Counted from the stretch's first letter, positions 31,184-42,129 are shown. The stretch: DNA of 64,000 bases from Sporopachydermia quercuum (GCA_001599295.1 BCGN01000007.1:570433-634432), one strand, 5' to 3'. Notes: a model not told the origin generated them from the letters alone. A program made the numbers and translations.

Positions 31184-32371
31184 TTAGATCAATTGTTCAC
31201 CGATGTCATTGGGGCATTCAATAATCTGAGTGGAGTAGAACTTTTCAATGCTGCTCATCATTTCAGCATCTTCGGAGGTAATCAAATTGATAGCGACACC
31301 CTTTCTACCGAAACGACCACCACGACCAATTCTGTGGATATAGTTTTCTTTGTTGGTAGGCAAGTCGAAGTTAAGAACAAGTGAAACTTGTTGAACATCA
31401 ATGCCTCTAGCCAACAAATCAGTGGCAATCAAAATTCTGGAAGAACCAGTTCTAAATTCCTTCATAATGGTGTCACGTTCCTTTTGAGTGAGTTCGGAGT
31501 GGATTGAGGAAACAGTGAAATCTCTATTCTTCAATTCATTAGCTAACCATTCAACCTTCCTCTTGGTGTTACAAAAGATGACAGCTTGAGTGACAGAGAT
31601 GGCATCGTACAAATCAACTAAACAGTCTAACTTGTATCTTTCTTCTCCAACATTAATGTAGTATTGTTTGATACCTTCAAGAGTCAATTCATCCTTCTTG
31701 ACCAAGATATGGACTGGGTTCTTCATGAACTTGGTGGTTACTTCCAAAACATCTTGAGGCATAGTAGCAGATAACAGAGCAACTTGCACAGTTTCAGGTA
31801 AGACTTGGAAAATGTTGTAAATTTGTTCCTTGAAACCAGAAGACAACATTTCGTCGGCTTCATCAAGAATGAACATCTTGATGTCAGCGGTAGTGAAGAT
31901 TCTTCTATCCATCAAATCAAAAACTCTACCAGGAGTACCAACAATGATTTGAGCACCATTTTGGAAAGCTTGGGCATCTTCATCAACAGAGGTACCACCG
32001 ATGGCTGCGTGAACGTTGACATTCAAATGTTCACCAATACCCAAAATGACCTTTTGGATTTGTAAAGCCAACTCTCTGGTGGGTGCCAAAATCAAAGCTT
32101 GAGGAGTCTTGAGGTTTTCATCAATTCTTTGTAAAGCAGAGATAGTGAAAGTGGCAGTTTTACCGGTACCAGATTGAGCTTGAGCTAAAACGTCTCTACC
32201 TTTAATGATAGGTAAGATGGCCTTTTGTTGAATGGCGGAAGGTGCATTAAAACCATAGCCGTAGATACCCCTTAAAATAGGTTCCTTGAGGTTCAAGTCG
32301 TCAAACTTGTAGATAGTTTCATCAAAGTTAGAGTCAATTTGACTTGCGTCGACGTCAGCGATTCCGGACAT
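31184..32371 (-). CDS. TIF1: translation initiation factor eIF4A (Tif1)
   Basis: eIF4A is the DEAD-box helicase of eIF4F that unwinds mRNA 5' leaders. The 395-residue frame from ATG 32371 equals the S. cerevisiae length. All motifs are present in order: Q motif ([13 protein letters not shown]), [34 protein letters not shown] and HRIGRGGR. The DNA uses frequent-codon choices more strictly than its neighbours, as expected of a highly expressed gene. Several substitutions relative to other yeasts (IATDLLARG instead of [21 protein letters not shown]) are conservative. Upstream, a perfect TACTAAC with a pyrimidine tract and TAG suggests a 5' UTR intron. Confidence 0.97.
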   Translation of the reverse strand: MSGIADVDASQIDSNFDETIYKFDDLNLKEPILRGIYGYGFNAPSAIQQKAILPIIKGRDVLAQAQSGTGKTATFTISALQRIDENLKTPQALILAPTRELALQIQKVILGIGEHLNVNVHAAIGGTSVDEDAQAFQNGAQIIVGTPGRVFDLMDRRIFTTADIKMFILDEADEMLSSGFKEQIYNIFQVLPETVQVALLSATMPQDVLEVTTKFMKNPVHILVKKDELTLEGIKQYYINVGEERYKLDCLVDLYDAISVTQAVIFCNTKRKVEWLANELKNRDFTVSSIHSELTQKERDTIMKEFRTGSSRILIATDLLARGIDVQQVSLVLNFDLPTNKENYIHRIGRGGRFGRKGVAINLITSEDAEMMSSIEKFYSTQIIECPNDIGEQLI

Positions 32372-34082
32372 ATTGAATAAGAGTGTAAGTTATGAAAAAG
32401 AACTAGAAGAAAATATGTTAGTAACTACCAGCCAAGTCTTCAGGAGTGATCGAAATATAATGTGCATCCTCAAATATTAGTATTTATCATCCTTTTTGCC
32501 CAGAGTTTCCCTGATAATTTCATTTGTTTGCATGATTCAGTATACAATTTAGAAAAATGGTTGAAACAAATGAATTAACGTAAATAGTTCTCTAGAGCAA
32601 AAAAAGTATTCCTAATGCTATAGATCTCCATCATTCGTAGCAACTTCTCATTAAGAAAATAGTCAAACTACTATCAATAATATATTTGATTCCAAAAAGC
32701 ATTTTACTATCACTTGTTATTCAAGTTCGTACTCAGCTCCCCAAATCTTTCTGATGCTTTGACTGAATCACTTCCTTTAATCAGATTTTCGTTCAGAGTT
32801 CTATCTCTATTGCACCCAAACATCTCACTTTTCCTTTACTAACAATCCCAAAAATTATTTCTGATTATGTCAACATTTGGCCATAATACAGAGTAATTTC
32901 AACTGAAAAAATTTATCACACAGAAAATTTTCAGGATATGATAGTGAACTAAACACACAAAAAGAAAAAAATGTCGTGAAGGTATAAAAACCAATCGTGA
33001 GATGAATGAACTAAATGATGCTAAACATGCGGAACAATCTAATATATACTCAGCAAGATATCGTTTTTTTTCTTTCCTGAATATTGAATCCAGATAGATG
33101 TCAAAGCTTGATGTTTGATAAGCCAAATCGAAAATCTGTTGGTTGATCTATTAACTATTTTGCCAAAACTTGAACCTACGAAATGGCCTTTGTATTCTGA
33201 TGATTCACATTACATTATTGATTGCTGGTAGAATGTCCACTACTTACATTTAATTCTTTTCTAGAAACGAAATTTGTTGTTTTGTTTCTTTCAGTAGTTA
33301 CCAAAGTTGGTATTGGGTAACAAGAAAGAAAGGAGAAAAGAAGAGAAATAGACAAAGAAATCAGTTATCATCAATTCCATATTAAAGGAAAAAGGAAAAG
33401 AAAAAAATTGTTGCAAGGCAAAGTAAAGTAGATTACAAAGAATATGGAAGAAACTGAAAATTTTAGAATTCCCAAATATGGTATATATAGTTACCCGGTT
33501 TATTGTAGGGAAAGAGGAAAGACATCTCTCATCTCACTAAAATAATATTAGTAGGTAGTTCATAGTTGAAAGGTGACCGCAGATCTGTAAATAGCTTACG
33601 ACGACTCAAGAATATTTGTCTAACAATCCAATAGTTCAAAATATTAATTGATTGTAAAACATGGGGCAATACAGATTTTGACACTGTTGAGTATTTGTTC
33701 AGTGTCCAGCCGGTTGCCCTAGTACTATCGCTGTCCTATTCTTGACGTTTTCAGTTATACTTTATATCTATTGCGATGGTATATAGAGAGTCGTCTGATT
33801 GAGTTGTTCTACAAAGAAAGAATGTTGATTGATCAATGATATGTACATCTGTGGTTAGAAATACTCTAGTGTAAAGTGTATTAGAAAGAACTACCACAAT
33901 CAAATAAAGTGAGTATCAAACGAGTGAATGAGTATAATCACGTTGTTCGTTTCTCTTTCTAATCTAATTATATAATTATTAGAGTTAACCTGAATGCAAT
34001 TGTCTAACAAAAATTGTAAAAATTGTTATTGAAAACAGAAAAATTTGAAAAAATTTGAAAAAAACTAATAATATCAACATAT
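32372..34082. other. 1.7-kb region upstream of eIF4A
   Basis: Includes the eIF4A leader with its probable intron, then promoter sequence and the 3' flank of the glycogenin-like gene. A purine-rich tract lies near 33330-33420. No ORF with coding character and no RNA gene that I could recognise. Confidence 0.5.
32403..33247 (-). other. probable 5' UTR intron of eIF4A
   Basis: Reading the minus strand toward the eIF4A ATG, TACTAAC (32423-32417) is followed by ATATTTTCTTCTAG ending at 32403, 31 bases before the ATG. The nearest good donor upstream is GTAAGT at 33247-33242, giving about 845 nt. The acceptor is strong; the donor choice is inferred. Confidence 0.45.
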
Positions 34083-35726
34083 CTACTCCTCTGCATCAGC
34101 AGTTGTTAAAATACCTTGAGAGTTGATATCTTCAGCGTACTTCACGATTTCAGGCACATGATCCCAGGCATTGCTCGTAGCTTTTAACTTACTGCGACTG
34201 ACTTTATCAACCAATTCAAGTTCTTGTTCTTTAGTATTTTGATTCGTAAGGCTTGGAATGAAATGATGAAAATCATAATCTTCAGCAAATACTCGGGTGA
34301 CTTCACGTTCACGATACTCCCAAGGAAAGATTGGGGGCAACTCCGGTTCTTCATTTTCTTCCTCGAAGATAGTTGCTAAATGATGCTCTTGATGTAATTG
34401 CTGTTCGTGATAGTTGTCCGCAACTTCAGCTACTTCGTGCATTTCATTTGTTTCAGTTAAAATATCCGGAGGAGGCGGCGGTGATGGCTCGTGGTAATGC
34501 TCTTGCTGATGGTGTTCTTGATGATGCTCTTGCTGATGCTCTTGGTGATTCTCATGATGATGCTCATGATGAAGCTCATGCTGAGGCTCTAAGTCCCACG
34601 CGTTATCATAAGATATATTCTGAGGTAGATTTTGGGCCTCAGGTTGTGATATAATTGGCGGAGCAAATTTCTCAGGGTTCCAGTCAGATTTTGGAGCCAC
34701 ATAAGTCTCAGTGTTTTCAAAATAGGAGGGGTCGTAGATTGGCGGAATAATATCAATTGAACGTGGAACGTAGTGTTTGTTTGATTCATTTGATTCATCT
34801 ATACCTCCTTGCCCTTCTGAGCCGGTTTCTTCCGGTTGTTCATTTACCAGAACATATTCGTTGTTGTATCTAATGATATCTTTGGGTTGGGTACCTTCAG
34901 GGAAATCTCCGTAGTATCTATTGTACATTTCCCACCATTTTTGATAGGGATAGGCAGTCAGGTTTGAATCGCTCAAGATTGGGTCACCCTGAGTGATATC
35001 CCAAGGCTTGATTGTAGCAGAAAAATTGAAAACTGCTACATCGTCATGATTTTGTTTAATCATAGGGGTATATTGGTAATGATCAGATGCAGTAACATTG
35101 AAATTGAATGAAATCTTGTTCCAATTTTCTTTGTTTTGCAAGTATTCGTCTTGGAAAAAGCAATTCAGCAATAATTGATCATTACCATCGAATTGATCCA
35201 AGGGCTTTTTGGAGCATTCGGTGATTGTATTGATCAACTGCTCAAATATGTTCTGATTGGGTTCTATAACGAATATTTTAGTGCTGAACAGATCTGGCCA
35301 GCCAATATCTGAGGCAGCAGAAATCTTGTAAGGATTCTTTTCTGTTGGTGTGTGTAGGGCAAATAAAGAGTCGACATTTTGAAGTACAACTGTTGAATTT
35401 TCGAAGTATGCAATTTTGTCGAACTGTGTATAATTCCAAAGAAATATTTTGTTGAGATAAGGTGAGTATAAAGGATATTCTGTAGAACTTGTAGAGTATT
35501 TATCAACATAAGTATCCTTAAGAGGGTTCAAAAAGATTATCTCATTGTAGACGCAGTTCAGTGAGCTAATAGTTTGGTCATCAAGGCCTTCACAGGCAAC
35601 CAGTAGAACTGTTGGATAGCTAGTGTTTGTCTCTTTGATACTTCTTCCTAACACAAGTACACTCTTGATAGCATCTTTTGAGCAAAGCAATGTCACATAA
35701 GCAAAACGTTTATCTGATGGTGCCAT
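34083..35726 (-). CDS. GLG1: glycogenin-like GT8 protein without the DxD motif
   Basis: Glycogenins (Glg1, Glg2) start glycogen by glucosylating themselves from UDP-glucose. The 547-residue frame from ATG 35726 has the GT8 layout: FAYVTLLCSKDAIKSVLVLG at the start, ISAASDIGWPDLF near residue 150, FDGNDQLLLN near 195 and NFSATIKPWD near 250, then the long variable tail with the terminal motif region. But the metal-binding segment reads KIAYFENSTVVLQNVDSLF, with ENS in place of DAD/DSD. The usual NSG after WPDLF is STK, and the metal-ligand His before the KPW motif is absent (VFNF). It is therefore probably catalytically weak or inactive. The tail has a His/Glu/Gln-rich repeat at about residues 385-420. 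Whether another active copy exists cannot be seen here. Confidence 0.8.
   Translation of the reverse strand: MAPSDKRFAYVTLLCSKDAIKSVLVLGRSIKETNTSYPTVLLVACEGLDDQTISSLNCVYNEIIFLNPLKDTYVDKYSTSSTEYPLYSPYLNKIFLWNYTQFDKIAYFENSTVVLQNVDSLFALHTPTEKNPYKISAASDIGWPDLFSTKIFVIEPNQNIFEQLINTITECSKKPLDQFDGNDQLLLNCFFQDEYLQNKENWNKISFNFNVTASDHYQYTPMIKQNHDDVAVFNFSATIKPWDITQGDPILSDSNLTAYPYQKWWEMYNRYYGDFPEGTQPKDIIRYNNEYVLVNEQPEETGSEGQGGIDESNESNKHYVPRSIDIIPPIYDPSYFENTETYVAPKSDWNPEKFAPPIISQPEAQNLPQNISYDNAWDLEPQHELHHEHHHENHQEHQQEHHQEHHQQEHYHEPSPPPPPDILTETNEMHEVAEVADNYHEQQLHQEHHLATIFEEENEEPELPPIFPWEYREREVTRVFAEDYDFHHFIPSLTNQNTKEQELELVDKVSRSKLKATSNAWDHVPEIVKYAEDINSQGILTTADAEE
34486..34600 (-). repeat. His/Glu-rich codon repeat in the glycogenin-like tail
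   Basis: Imperfect CAT/CAC-GAA/CAA repeats encode a run dominated by His, Glu and Gln (HHEHHHENHQEHQQEHH and on). Such runs can bind metal ions or mediate self-association; this one may simply be microsatellite expansion. Confidence 0.75.
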
Positions 35727-36534
35727 GATGGTGAATTACGCCTATGATAACGTTACAGCGTATGGATTAAAGTCCTAAGTTTTCTTGTCTTTTAGCTGAT
35801 TAAACCAACAGTTTGACTTAACTTGTAACCACCTTTGAATTCTGTCTCGATCTCAAAACTTCCACAAAGTGATGAAATTAATAACATTTATTTCTATTTG
35901 TATCTATGATTAAGTTATGAAGAAATATAACTATGAAAAAAAAAATATATATTTTATATTTCCAGCTGCTACATTTATCAGACAAGGGAACAACAGACAA
36001 GCAAGTACTCATCAATAATGGAAACGAACAAACAATATTATTAAACTTTTAATTCCCAACGTACATACAACAAAATGAAACTAAAGCAGATACATGCAGC
36101 TGGCTTCTGGTGAAGAAATAGGACAAATGGTAGGTACCTACTTGGCCCAACCGTTGAATCCAAATTATTAATTTCATACTACTGTTAAATAGTAGAAATT
36201 AACGAAGCAAAAAAAAAATTATATATATATATACATTCCATTTCTCTTGTTAAGAATCAAATCCCGTTTTTACTTTTATGCTTCCCCACTCTTTGTTTTA
36301 GTACTCTTTGTGATCCCTCTTTCTTTTTTTATTAAGAAATGTGAATTGAATTAGAAAAGCTTTCAAAAACGGTTCCCCTATACTTAACGTGAAAGTCAAT
36401 TCCGAGTAGACTTGCAAAAACTCAGTTATCATTTAACTTAGATTCAACTTTTATTAATTGTCCCACGATTTACCATATTTAAGGTTTCGAGTATTTCACA
36501 CAACATTCTCAAATCGGCAACATTGTTCCTAATA
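35727..36534. other. intergenic region upstream of the glycogenin-like gene
   Basis: About 800 bp. Contains an A run joined to TATATATTTTATATTT near 35936-35962 and a TA microsatellite near 36211-36228. No gene recognised. Confidence 0.55.
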
Positions 36535-36992
36535 TTAGAATATTCCAATTACACTGTATGCAGCTGTAAACTCTAAATGATTTTTAACAAGGACTGATGT
36601 GTTCTGAAAGTATGGAACCCATGAATTTGGAACACCACTGAAAACAAACAAACTATCACCGACTGGGGAAGACAAAGTGCATCTTTCATGAGTAGCCTAG
36701 ATGTAAAGAACGATAATAAATCATGATAGATGAGTAAAAAGATAAATAATGGGTATACACGGTTGAAGTGTATAATTAGGTAATGTGATTCTATCTGCTG
36801 TAAGTTGAAAGTTCCATTTGTTTTATATTCGTAGCTTCGTTTGGCATTTGTCCTTAGTGATAAACCAACCAATTTACGGATGTTCTTACTACACTCGTGA
36901 AGAAAGTCGTGGATGTGCTCAGGCACCGTTTCATTATGATCTCGATCGAGATTGAACTTATATTCTTTCTTATTTCTTTCGTCTTTAAGATT
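36535..36992 (-). CDS. unidentified spliced gene or gene remnant
   Basis: Two segments read as protein. Segment 1 (down to 36759) includes FNLDRDHNETVPEHIHDFL and ECSKNIRKLVGLSLRTNAKR; segment 2 (36696-36535) reads ATHERCTLSSPVGDSLFVF then SGVPNSWVPYFQNTS, ending at TAA 36537-36535. A 62-nt interval between them starts GTATAC and ends CTAG and keeps the frame. No ATG is in frame: the frame closes at a stop just above 36992, so an upstream exon is needed (an AAG acceptor at about 36984 is possible). I do not recognise the family. It could be the end of a small multi-exon gene, or a decayed one; the coding look (balanced hydrophobics, few repeats) is the only support. Confidence 0.35.
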
Positions 36993-37736
36993 TTATATCG
37001 ATATTATGTTGGACAATTCTTAATCCACTTCTTCTAATAGCAGATGATTCGAAATTTATAATCAATTTGATTTCTTGAAATTAATTCAGTTCTTTCGTTA
37101 ATCATAATTTTCCGTATATAAAATAGAGTGCAAGGAGTAAATTGTAAATGATCTATCATCATATGCAATTGACTTTTCGTAATACCTTAAAATAAAGATT
37201 AACTCTATGAAGCAAACTATCAGCAGTAAACGACAACTCCGAATACTTGTCAATTAACTATAAAATAAAAGAATTTATCTACAAATGTATACGGCAAATA
37301 TTTTATATATGAAACACACAACCACTTTTACAGAACGTAAAAAATGGATGGTAAGGATAAACCATAACTGAAAGTACGTCAAGCAGAGTAATTCCTTTTA
37401 CAAATCAGACACTCACCAATAACCTCAAACATACAAGTAGACAATGCTTACGAAAAATGAAAGCAGACTAAATAAAAGGTTTACCCTCCTTATGATCGTA
37501 CTATATATTAATACACAAGGAAAGAGATCAACTACTTGGAAGAAACAAGGATTATGGAAAGAAAAGTGACAATGGAAAGGGTTACCACCACAGGACTAAA
37601 GCAATTAAACCTACTACTTAGTGGAAAAAAAAGTCGAACCAGCCATATAGCATACACTCTAACCTGCGAATCTCTTGTTCCTATATGCAGATAAGATGAA
37701 GCTTGAGTATCTTCGAAATAAAATGGTTCTTCTATC
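36993..37736. other. region between the unidentified gene and COX18
   Basis: 740 bp, AT-rich. Any missing 5' exon of the unidentified gene would lie here; short open frames without clear splice signals are present (for instance around 37030-37170, minus strand). The frame overlapping the COX18 stop is not a gene. Confidence 0.4.
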
Positions 37737-38756
37737 TTATGCAATACTCTCTAGCTTACTTTCAGACACAGTATCCAACTCTTGAACTATTGTTTCTCCA
37801 CTGCAAAAGACATCGATGTTTTCACTACCTTCCACTACTGGTTCTGAGGGAACATATCGAACCGGGATAAATTGATTGAGCCACATGTTCTGAAACAAAG
37901 AAAACGACGCCGAGCTTAGCCAATACAGACTAAGAGCAGCAGGAACATGATAAGAAAATACCATCATTCCAGCTCCTACCATTCGGGATACATTCACTAG
38001 CGAAGATACCAGACTTGGTCGTAAAGGATCTTTTTTTCCTCCAGCTCCTGATAATAGAAACATACTATTTNCTCTTAATTCAACGTTTGCGATCATACAA
38101 GCGCCAATAAGTATCGGTAGAATTCCGTATTGATCCGGTATCATCAAATTTTCAAGCCATAAAAAGCTTTCTTGTTGCAGCGAAGTATCAGCTGTGATCC
38201 CTTCAATGAACGTACTACCGGAAATACTTCGTATACTCAAAGAAACTATCATCCATATCGGCAGTTGAATAAAAGGAAGGACCAACGACTTCCAGGTTTG
38301 AACTCCATACTTCTTGAATAATTTCTTCTGTAGTTTTCTTCTTTCCTTTGCAGCTACCAATTGAATCTGACCTGGGGTTAACTCCTGCTTACCTTTTGTT
38401 TTTCTATGATTTGATACGGCTGCTAGTCTTGCTCTTAGTACTGGTCCAGTTGCCGACAAAATAGGTCGCAGATTCGTCTGAATCTGACTTCTTTTTTGGC
38501 TATTAAATGCTATTGCAAACGTCGTACATCCTCTTAAAATTACAGTCACTAATGGAATCAAGACAAACCAAGAAACACCCATTGCATGGATTGACTGTAA
38601 ACTCGCTGTCACAGGTGATATGAATGTGGCTAAATCTTGGGTTGGACTTGTCGAATGAAAACCTCTTGTCCTCGCAGTTGTGGGGTGACATGACAGAACA
38701 CGGATAGGAGTTAGGCTCCTCCGTACGGGATTTATTATTCTTATATATGCCAACAT
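37737..38756 (-). CDS. COX18: Cox18 (Oxa2), mitochondrial insertase
   Basis: Cox18 is the YidC/Oxa1-family inner-membrane insertase that exports the C-terminal tail of Cox2. The 339-residue frame (316 in S. cerevisiae) starts at ATG 38756 with an Arg-rich presequence (MLAYIRIINPVRRSLTPIR...RTRGFHS). The first membrane segment is GVSWFVLIPLVTVILRGC. The block LTPGQIQLVAAKERRKLQK, KKYGVQTWKSLVLPFIQLP and MIVSLSIR is the Cox18-type version and separates it from Oxa1. Further segments are GILPILIGACMIANVELR and VPAALSLYWLSSASFSLFQN, the last being the conserved YidC end helix. The tail is short and acidic, without the Oxa1 ribosome-binding coiled coil. One ambiguous base sits after NVELR. Confidence 0.88.
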   Translation of the reverse strand: MLAYIRIINPVRRSLTPIRVLSCHPTTARTRGFHSTSPTQDLATFISPVTASLQSIHAMGVSWFVLIPLVTVILRGCTTFAIAFNSQKRSQIQTNLRPILSATGPVLRARLAAVSNHRKTKGKQELTPGQIQLVAAKERRKLQKKLFKKYGVQTWKSLVLPFIQLPIWMIVSLSIRSISGSTFIEGITADTSLQQESFLWLENLMIPDQYGILPILIGACMIANVELRXNSMFLLSGAGGKKDPLRPSLVSSLVNVSRMVGAGMMVFSYHVPAALSLYWLSSASFSLFQNMWLNQFIPVRYVPSEPVVEGSENIDVFCSGETIVQELDTVSESKLESIA

Positions 38757-39603
38757 TGCATTCTGTATTGCGAGGTCAAAGAAGTTGATAAGTTGGTGGT
38801 AGTGTTAATTGGTTATCCGTCGATCTCGTAGAAATGCTGTTTCTACCGTTTGAAATATTTATATATCCAATTGACTAACAGTACTAAGGACATCAAAAAC
38901 CAGAAAAGCCGACTACGAAACAGCTGATTTGGTTACTAGAAGAACAATTGTGGATAGCCCATCGAAGTGACTACTGTTCTAACCAGATGACTCGTCTCGT
39001 TCTCTCTTCATTAATGATCTTTCCACCGTTCAAGACTAAGGAGAGATACAATGTGCGAGTTATACATGACGTATGATCTCACGAATCACATGACCCATAT
39101 GAAATTCAGCAAAATCATGTGATAATGGAAAGAGTGCTGCAGAATAAACCATTACTTTTCCTTGAGAAGAGTTAAACGATAAATAATAAGTTATCGAACC
39201 AGTAGTCAAGATTTGGCAGGCCGATGTAATATGATAGCAAACTACTCAGAGGACAAGTCAACGTAATGGATTAATCATCCATTGACGACCTGAAGTTTAC
39301 AGTAAGACTTTCATGTGAGAAANCTAAGGGACAAGAGAGAAGAAATACCTCCAATTTTTATACTATATAATACAAGAATACCATAAAATTGGCATAAATA
39401 TTACCCTCGCCGATGGTATAACGGGAAGTATCATGCGTAGCGATCAACAAGTATATCTGTTAATGTTGACAAACGGTGCCAAATGCTAGTCATAAGTTTT
39501 ATATTCACAATAAAACAGGGCTATTATACAAAAAAATTCCCAAAAAGTTCAAATTCTTTGCACACTGTAAAGCACGTAACCACAATATCAGCCAATAATG
39601 GAA
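38757..39603. other. region between COX18 and SPT4
   Basis: 850 bp with the COX18 promoter. The open frame at 39483-39692 on the plus strand is opposite SPT4 exon 4 and is not supported. No RNA gene recognised. Confidence 0.5.
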
Positions 39604-40181
39604 TCATTCTACAGCTGAACCATCTCTGGGCCTATAATATACACCTCTATTCTCCAAATCTAATACGATATCCTGAGGGATTTTCCCGTTGACTTTCACG
39701 GCATACAGGCCTGGTTGAAACTCATCTACACGCAGCCATTTAGCAACCTAGAAATTTGGTCTAGTTAGATATCCGTGCTACAAAATATTCAAACTTTAAT
39801 TATGGTGTGTGAGATACGTACCCACGAACTTCCAGGATCTGAAATCGCAACAATACCTTCAAAAGCTGTCAAACTGGTTAGAATCATACTCAAATAATCA
39901 TAGCATACAAGCAGATGAAGACTGACGCAAAATTTACATACAAGGACTGGTACAATCTTGAACCAAGCTATCATCTGAACCAGAGAAGTTCAACACAGAT
40001 TCACAGTTAGGGCACCCTTTCGTTAGAAATGACTATTAACATTGTTAGTCTTAGTCAATAGTATTAATAAAAAAACCAAATGATTTTTAAGAAACAAAAA
40101 AGAAACCTTTAAAGATTCACTCACCCTGAATGGTTGAACAATACCACAGAGCATACAAGCTCTTTCTGATCTGGAGCTCAT
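39604..40181 (-). CDS. SPT4: Spt4, DSIF transcription elongation factor (4 exons)
   Basis: Spt4 pairs with Spt5 (DSIF) on elongating RNA polymerase. The gene is cut into four small exons: 40181-40125, 40032-39942, 39865-39822 and 39747-39604, giving 111 residues (102 in S. cerevisiae). Exon 1 encodes [19 protein letters not shown] with zinc ligands Cys9 and Cys12; exon 2 supplies GCPNC (Cys26, Cys29). Joining exons 2 and 3 restores [20 protein letters not shown] and exon 4 begins [17 protein letters not shown], then the end [11 protein letters not shown]. Introns are 92, 76 and 74 nt with GTGAGT, GTATGT and GTACGT donors and normal YAG acceptors. The gene lies divergent to CPR6 (836 bp between the starts). 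Confidence 0.95.
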
Positions 40182-41016
40182 TCCGTTCAATTACCTGCTG
40201 TGTTTATTGTCCTTAGTAGCTGACTATGACTGAGTACCTTACAGCAACTAAAGCAACAATTAAATTACTCTCAAGAAAAAAAAAGTGCTAGTTAAAGTCG
40301 ACTTTTCTTTTCGTTTCTATAAGAATCAGAAGATGCGCTATTTCTTATTGCCTTGTTTAAAGGTAAGAGAAACAATACACCTTTTGATAGTTAACAGAAT
40401 TAATACGTTCTACTCAATCAATTACGTAACCTGACACCTCCTTTTTCTAAAAAAATAAGCCATCTAGTGAACGGTCGTCCTCAAATAGTCTTCAAACTTT
40501 TGTAGATTTCATAATTTCTAAAACATACTACTGATCATCTATGAACAGAGTTCTTTTTCATTATTTATTTCAGTTCTGTTCGTTCCTTAACCCTGTAAAC
40601 ATTTAAGATTACGCAATCTAAAATACCATTTTGATGAGCATTCATATCTGGTGATTGGGTGTAAAATCGAAAACAAGNTCAAAGCTCAAAAACGGTAGTC
40701 ACCTTTAACAATTAAAGGAATCGAATTTTCCAGATGGTGAGATACGAAACCTAATAACATATTCGGACATAGAGTGGCAGATCATTCTTCGAGAAAAAGC
40801 AATAGAGGAAACGGTGCGATCTTTGACAGTGGTGAGCTATAGAAACGAAGAAAGAGTATAATACTCCCCATGCTGGAGTTCCAGAGAATGAGAAAATTGG
40901 TATTTCGTGGAAACGATACATTTGCTGTAGTTCAATGAGTGTAAAGTGTGTACTGCGATAACGAAACAAACAGATCATTGGTATTCACAATTTCAACTAG
41001 AAAGGTACAATCGACA
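40182..41016. other. divergent promoter region, SPT4 / CPR6
   Basis: 835 bp with both promoters. A head-to-head heat-shock half-site pair lies at 40788-40795. TTTCGTGGAAA near 40902 is a loose second candidate. No gene seen. Confidence 0.5.
40788..40795. promoter_or_regulatory. candidate heat-shock element of CPR6
   Basis: TTCgaGAA is a two-unit Hsf1 half-site pair 222 bp upstream of the CPR6 ATG. Cpr6-type Hsp90 co-chaperones are Hsf1 targets in yeast. Full elements have three units; only two are visible, so this is weak. Confidence 0.3.
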
Positions 41017-42129
41017 ATGTCTGAACCATCCAGTAATAGACCTAAAGTCTTTTTCGATATCTCAATTGGAGATGAACCGGTTGGCAAAGTTATCTTTGAA
41101 TTATTCTCAGATGTAGTTCCTAAGACCGCCGAAAACTTCCGCGCTTTATGTACAGGTGAGAAAGGAGAAGGAAGTGCAGGTAAACCTCTGTCCTACAAAA
41201 ATTCTATTTTTCACAGAGTAATCAAAAACTTTATGATCCAGGGTGGTGATTTCACAAATTTCAATGGTACAGGAGGAGAATCAATTTATGGTGAAAAATT
41301 CGAAGATGAAAATTTCGAACTTCAGCACGAGAAACCATTTCTTTTGTCAATGGCAAATGCTGGCCCTGGTACGAATGGAAGTCAATTCTTTGTCACGACC
41401 GTTCCAACTCCTCATTTAGACGGCAAGCATGTTGTATTTGGACAAGTTATTTCTGGCAAAGGTATAATAAGAAGAATTGAGAACACTTCTACATCAGCTG
41501 ATGATAAGCCAATAGAAGAGTGCAAGATTACTGATTGCGGTGAATTACCAAGTGATTTTGATATTATCTCAGTTAAGAAAGTCGATGACACTGGGGATAT
41601 TTACGAGGATTTCATTGAGGACGAAGAAACCGTTAATGTCGAGGACCATGAAACAGTGATCAAAGCAGTAACCACAATCAAGGAAATTGGAACCAAGTTG
41701 TTCAAAGCAGGNGATATAGCAAGAGCAAACGAAAAGTACNACAAAGCATCAAGGTATCTGAAAGGGTTTTTCCCATCAGATCTATCAGATGAGGATCTCT
41801 CCACCGTTACAAAATTGCGAGTTTCTGTGTTCTTGAATGTTGGTTTAACGTCTTTGAAACTTGGAAAGTATGATGATGTTATAACTGCTGCTGATGATGC
41901 TTTAGGTACTGAAGGTATTGATGATTTATCTAAATCAAAAGCCTATTATAGAAGAGGCTCCGCTTATCTTAAACTTAAGAGTGAAGAGAATGCTCAATCT
42001 GATTTTGAGCAAGCCTTGGCTTTAACACCTTGCGATAAAGCAATCGTCAAAGCATTAAGTGATGTGAAAACTGCTATCAAGCTACGTAAAGCCAGAGAAA
42101 GAACCGCATTCTCAAAATTCTTCAGATAA
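41017..42129 (+). CDS. CPR6: cyclophilin-40, Hsp90 co-chaperone (Cpr6 type)
   Basis: A peptidyl-prolyl isomerase fused to a TPR domain that docks on the C-terminal MEEVD of Hsp90. From ATG 41017 it has 370 residues (371 in S. cerevisiae Cpr6); the frame is open further up without ATG. The isomerase domain (residues 8-175) has the full active site: [47 protein letters not shown] and the tryptophan position reading His in [11 protein letters not shown], as in other cyclophilin-40s. Three TPR units follow ([51 protein letters not shown]). Two ambiguous bases fall in the first TPR and are compatible with Gly and Tyr/Asn. Cpr6 and Cpr7 are not separable by eye; length and HSE favour Cpr6. Confidence 0.9.
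   Translation: MSEPSSNRPKVFFDISIGDEPVGKVIFELFSDVVPKTAENFRALCTGEKGEGSAGKPLSYKNSIFHRVIKNFMIQGGDFTNFNGTGGESIYGEKFEDENFELQHEKPFLLSMANAGPGTNGSQFFVTTVPTPHLDGKHVVFGQVISGKGIIRRIENTSTSADDKPIEECKITDCGELPSDFDIISVKKVDDTGDIYEDFIEDEETVNVEDHETVIKAVTTIKEIGTKLFKAXDIARANEKYXKASRYLKGFFPSDLSDEDLSTVTKLRVSVFLNVGLTSLKLGKYDDVITAADDALGTEGIDDLSKSKAYYRRGSAYLKLKSEENAQSDFEQALALTPCDKAIVKALSDVKTAIKLRKARERTAFSKFFR

Noticed and set aside
33660-33700. GCAATACAGA resembling the U6 ACAATACAGAGATGATC core
   Set aside because: Only a partial match; the catalytic AGAGATGATC part is missing, and no Pol III terminator follows in position.
37532-37744. 70-codon frame at the COX18 3' end
   Set aside because: Starts at a non-ATG codon across the COX18 stop in another frame; composition is non-coding.
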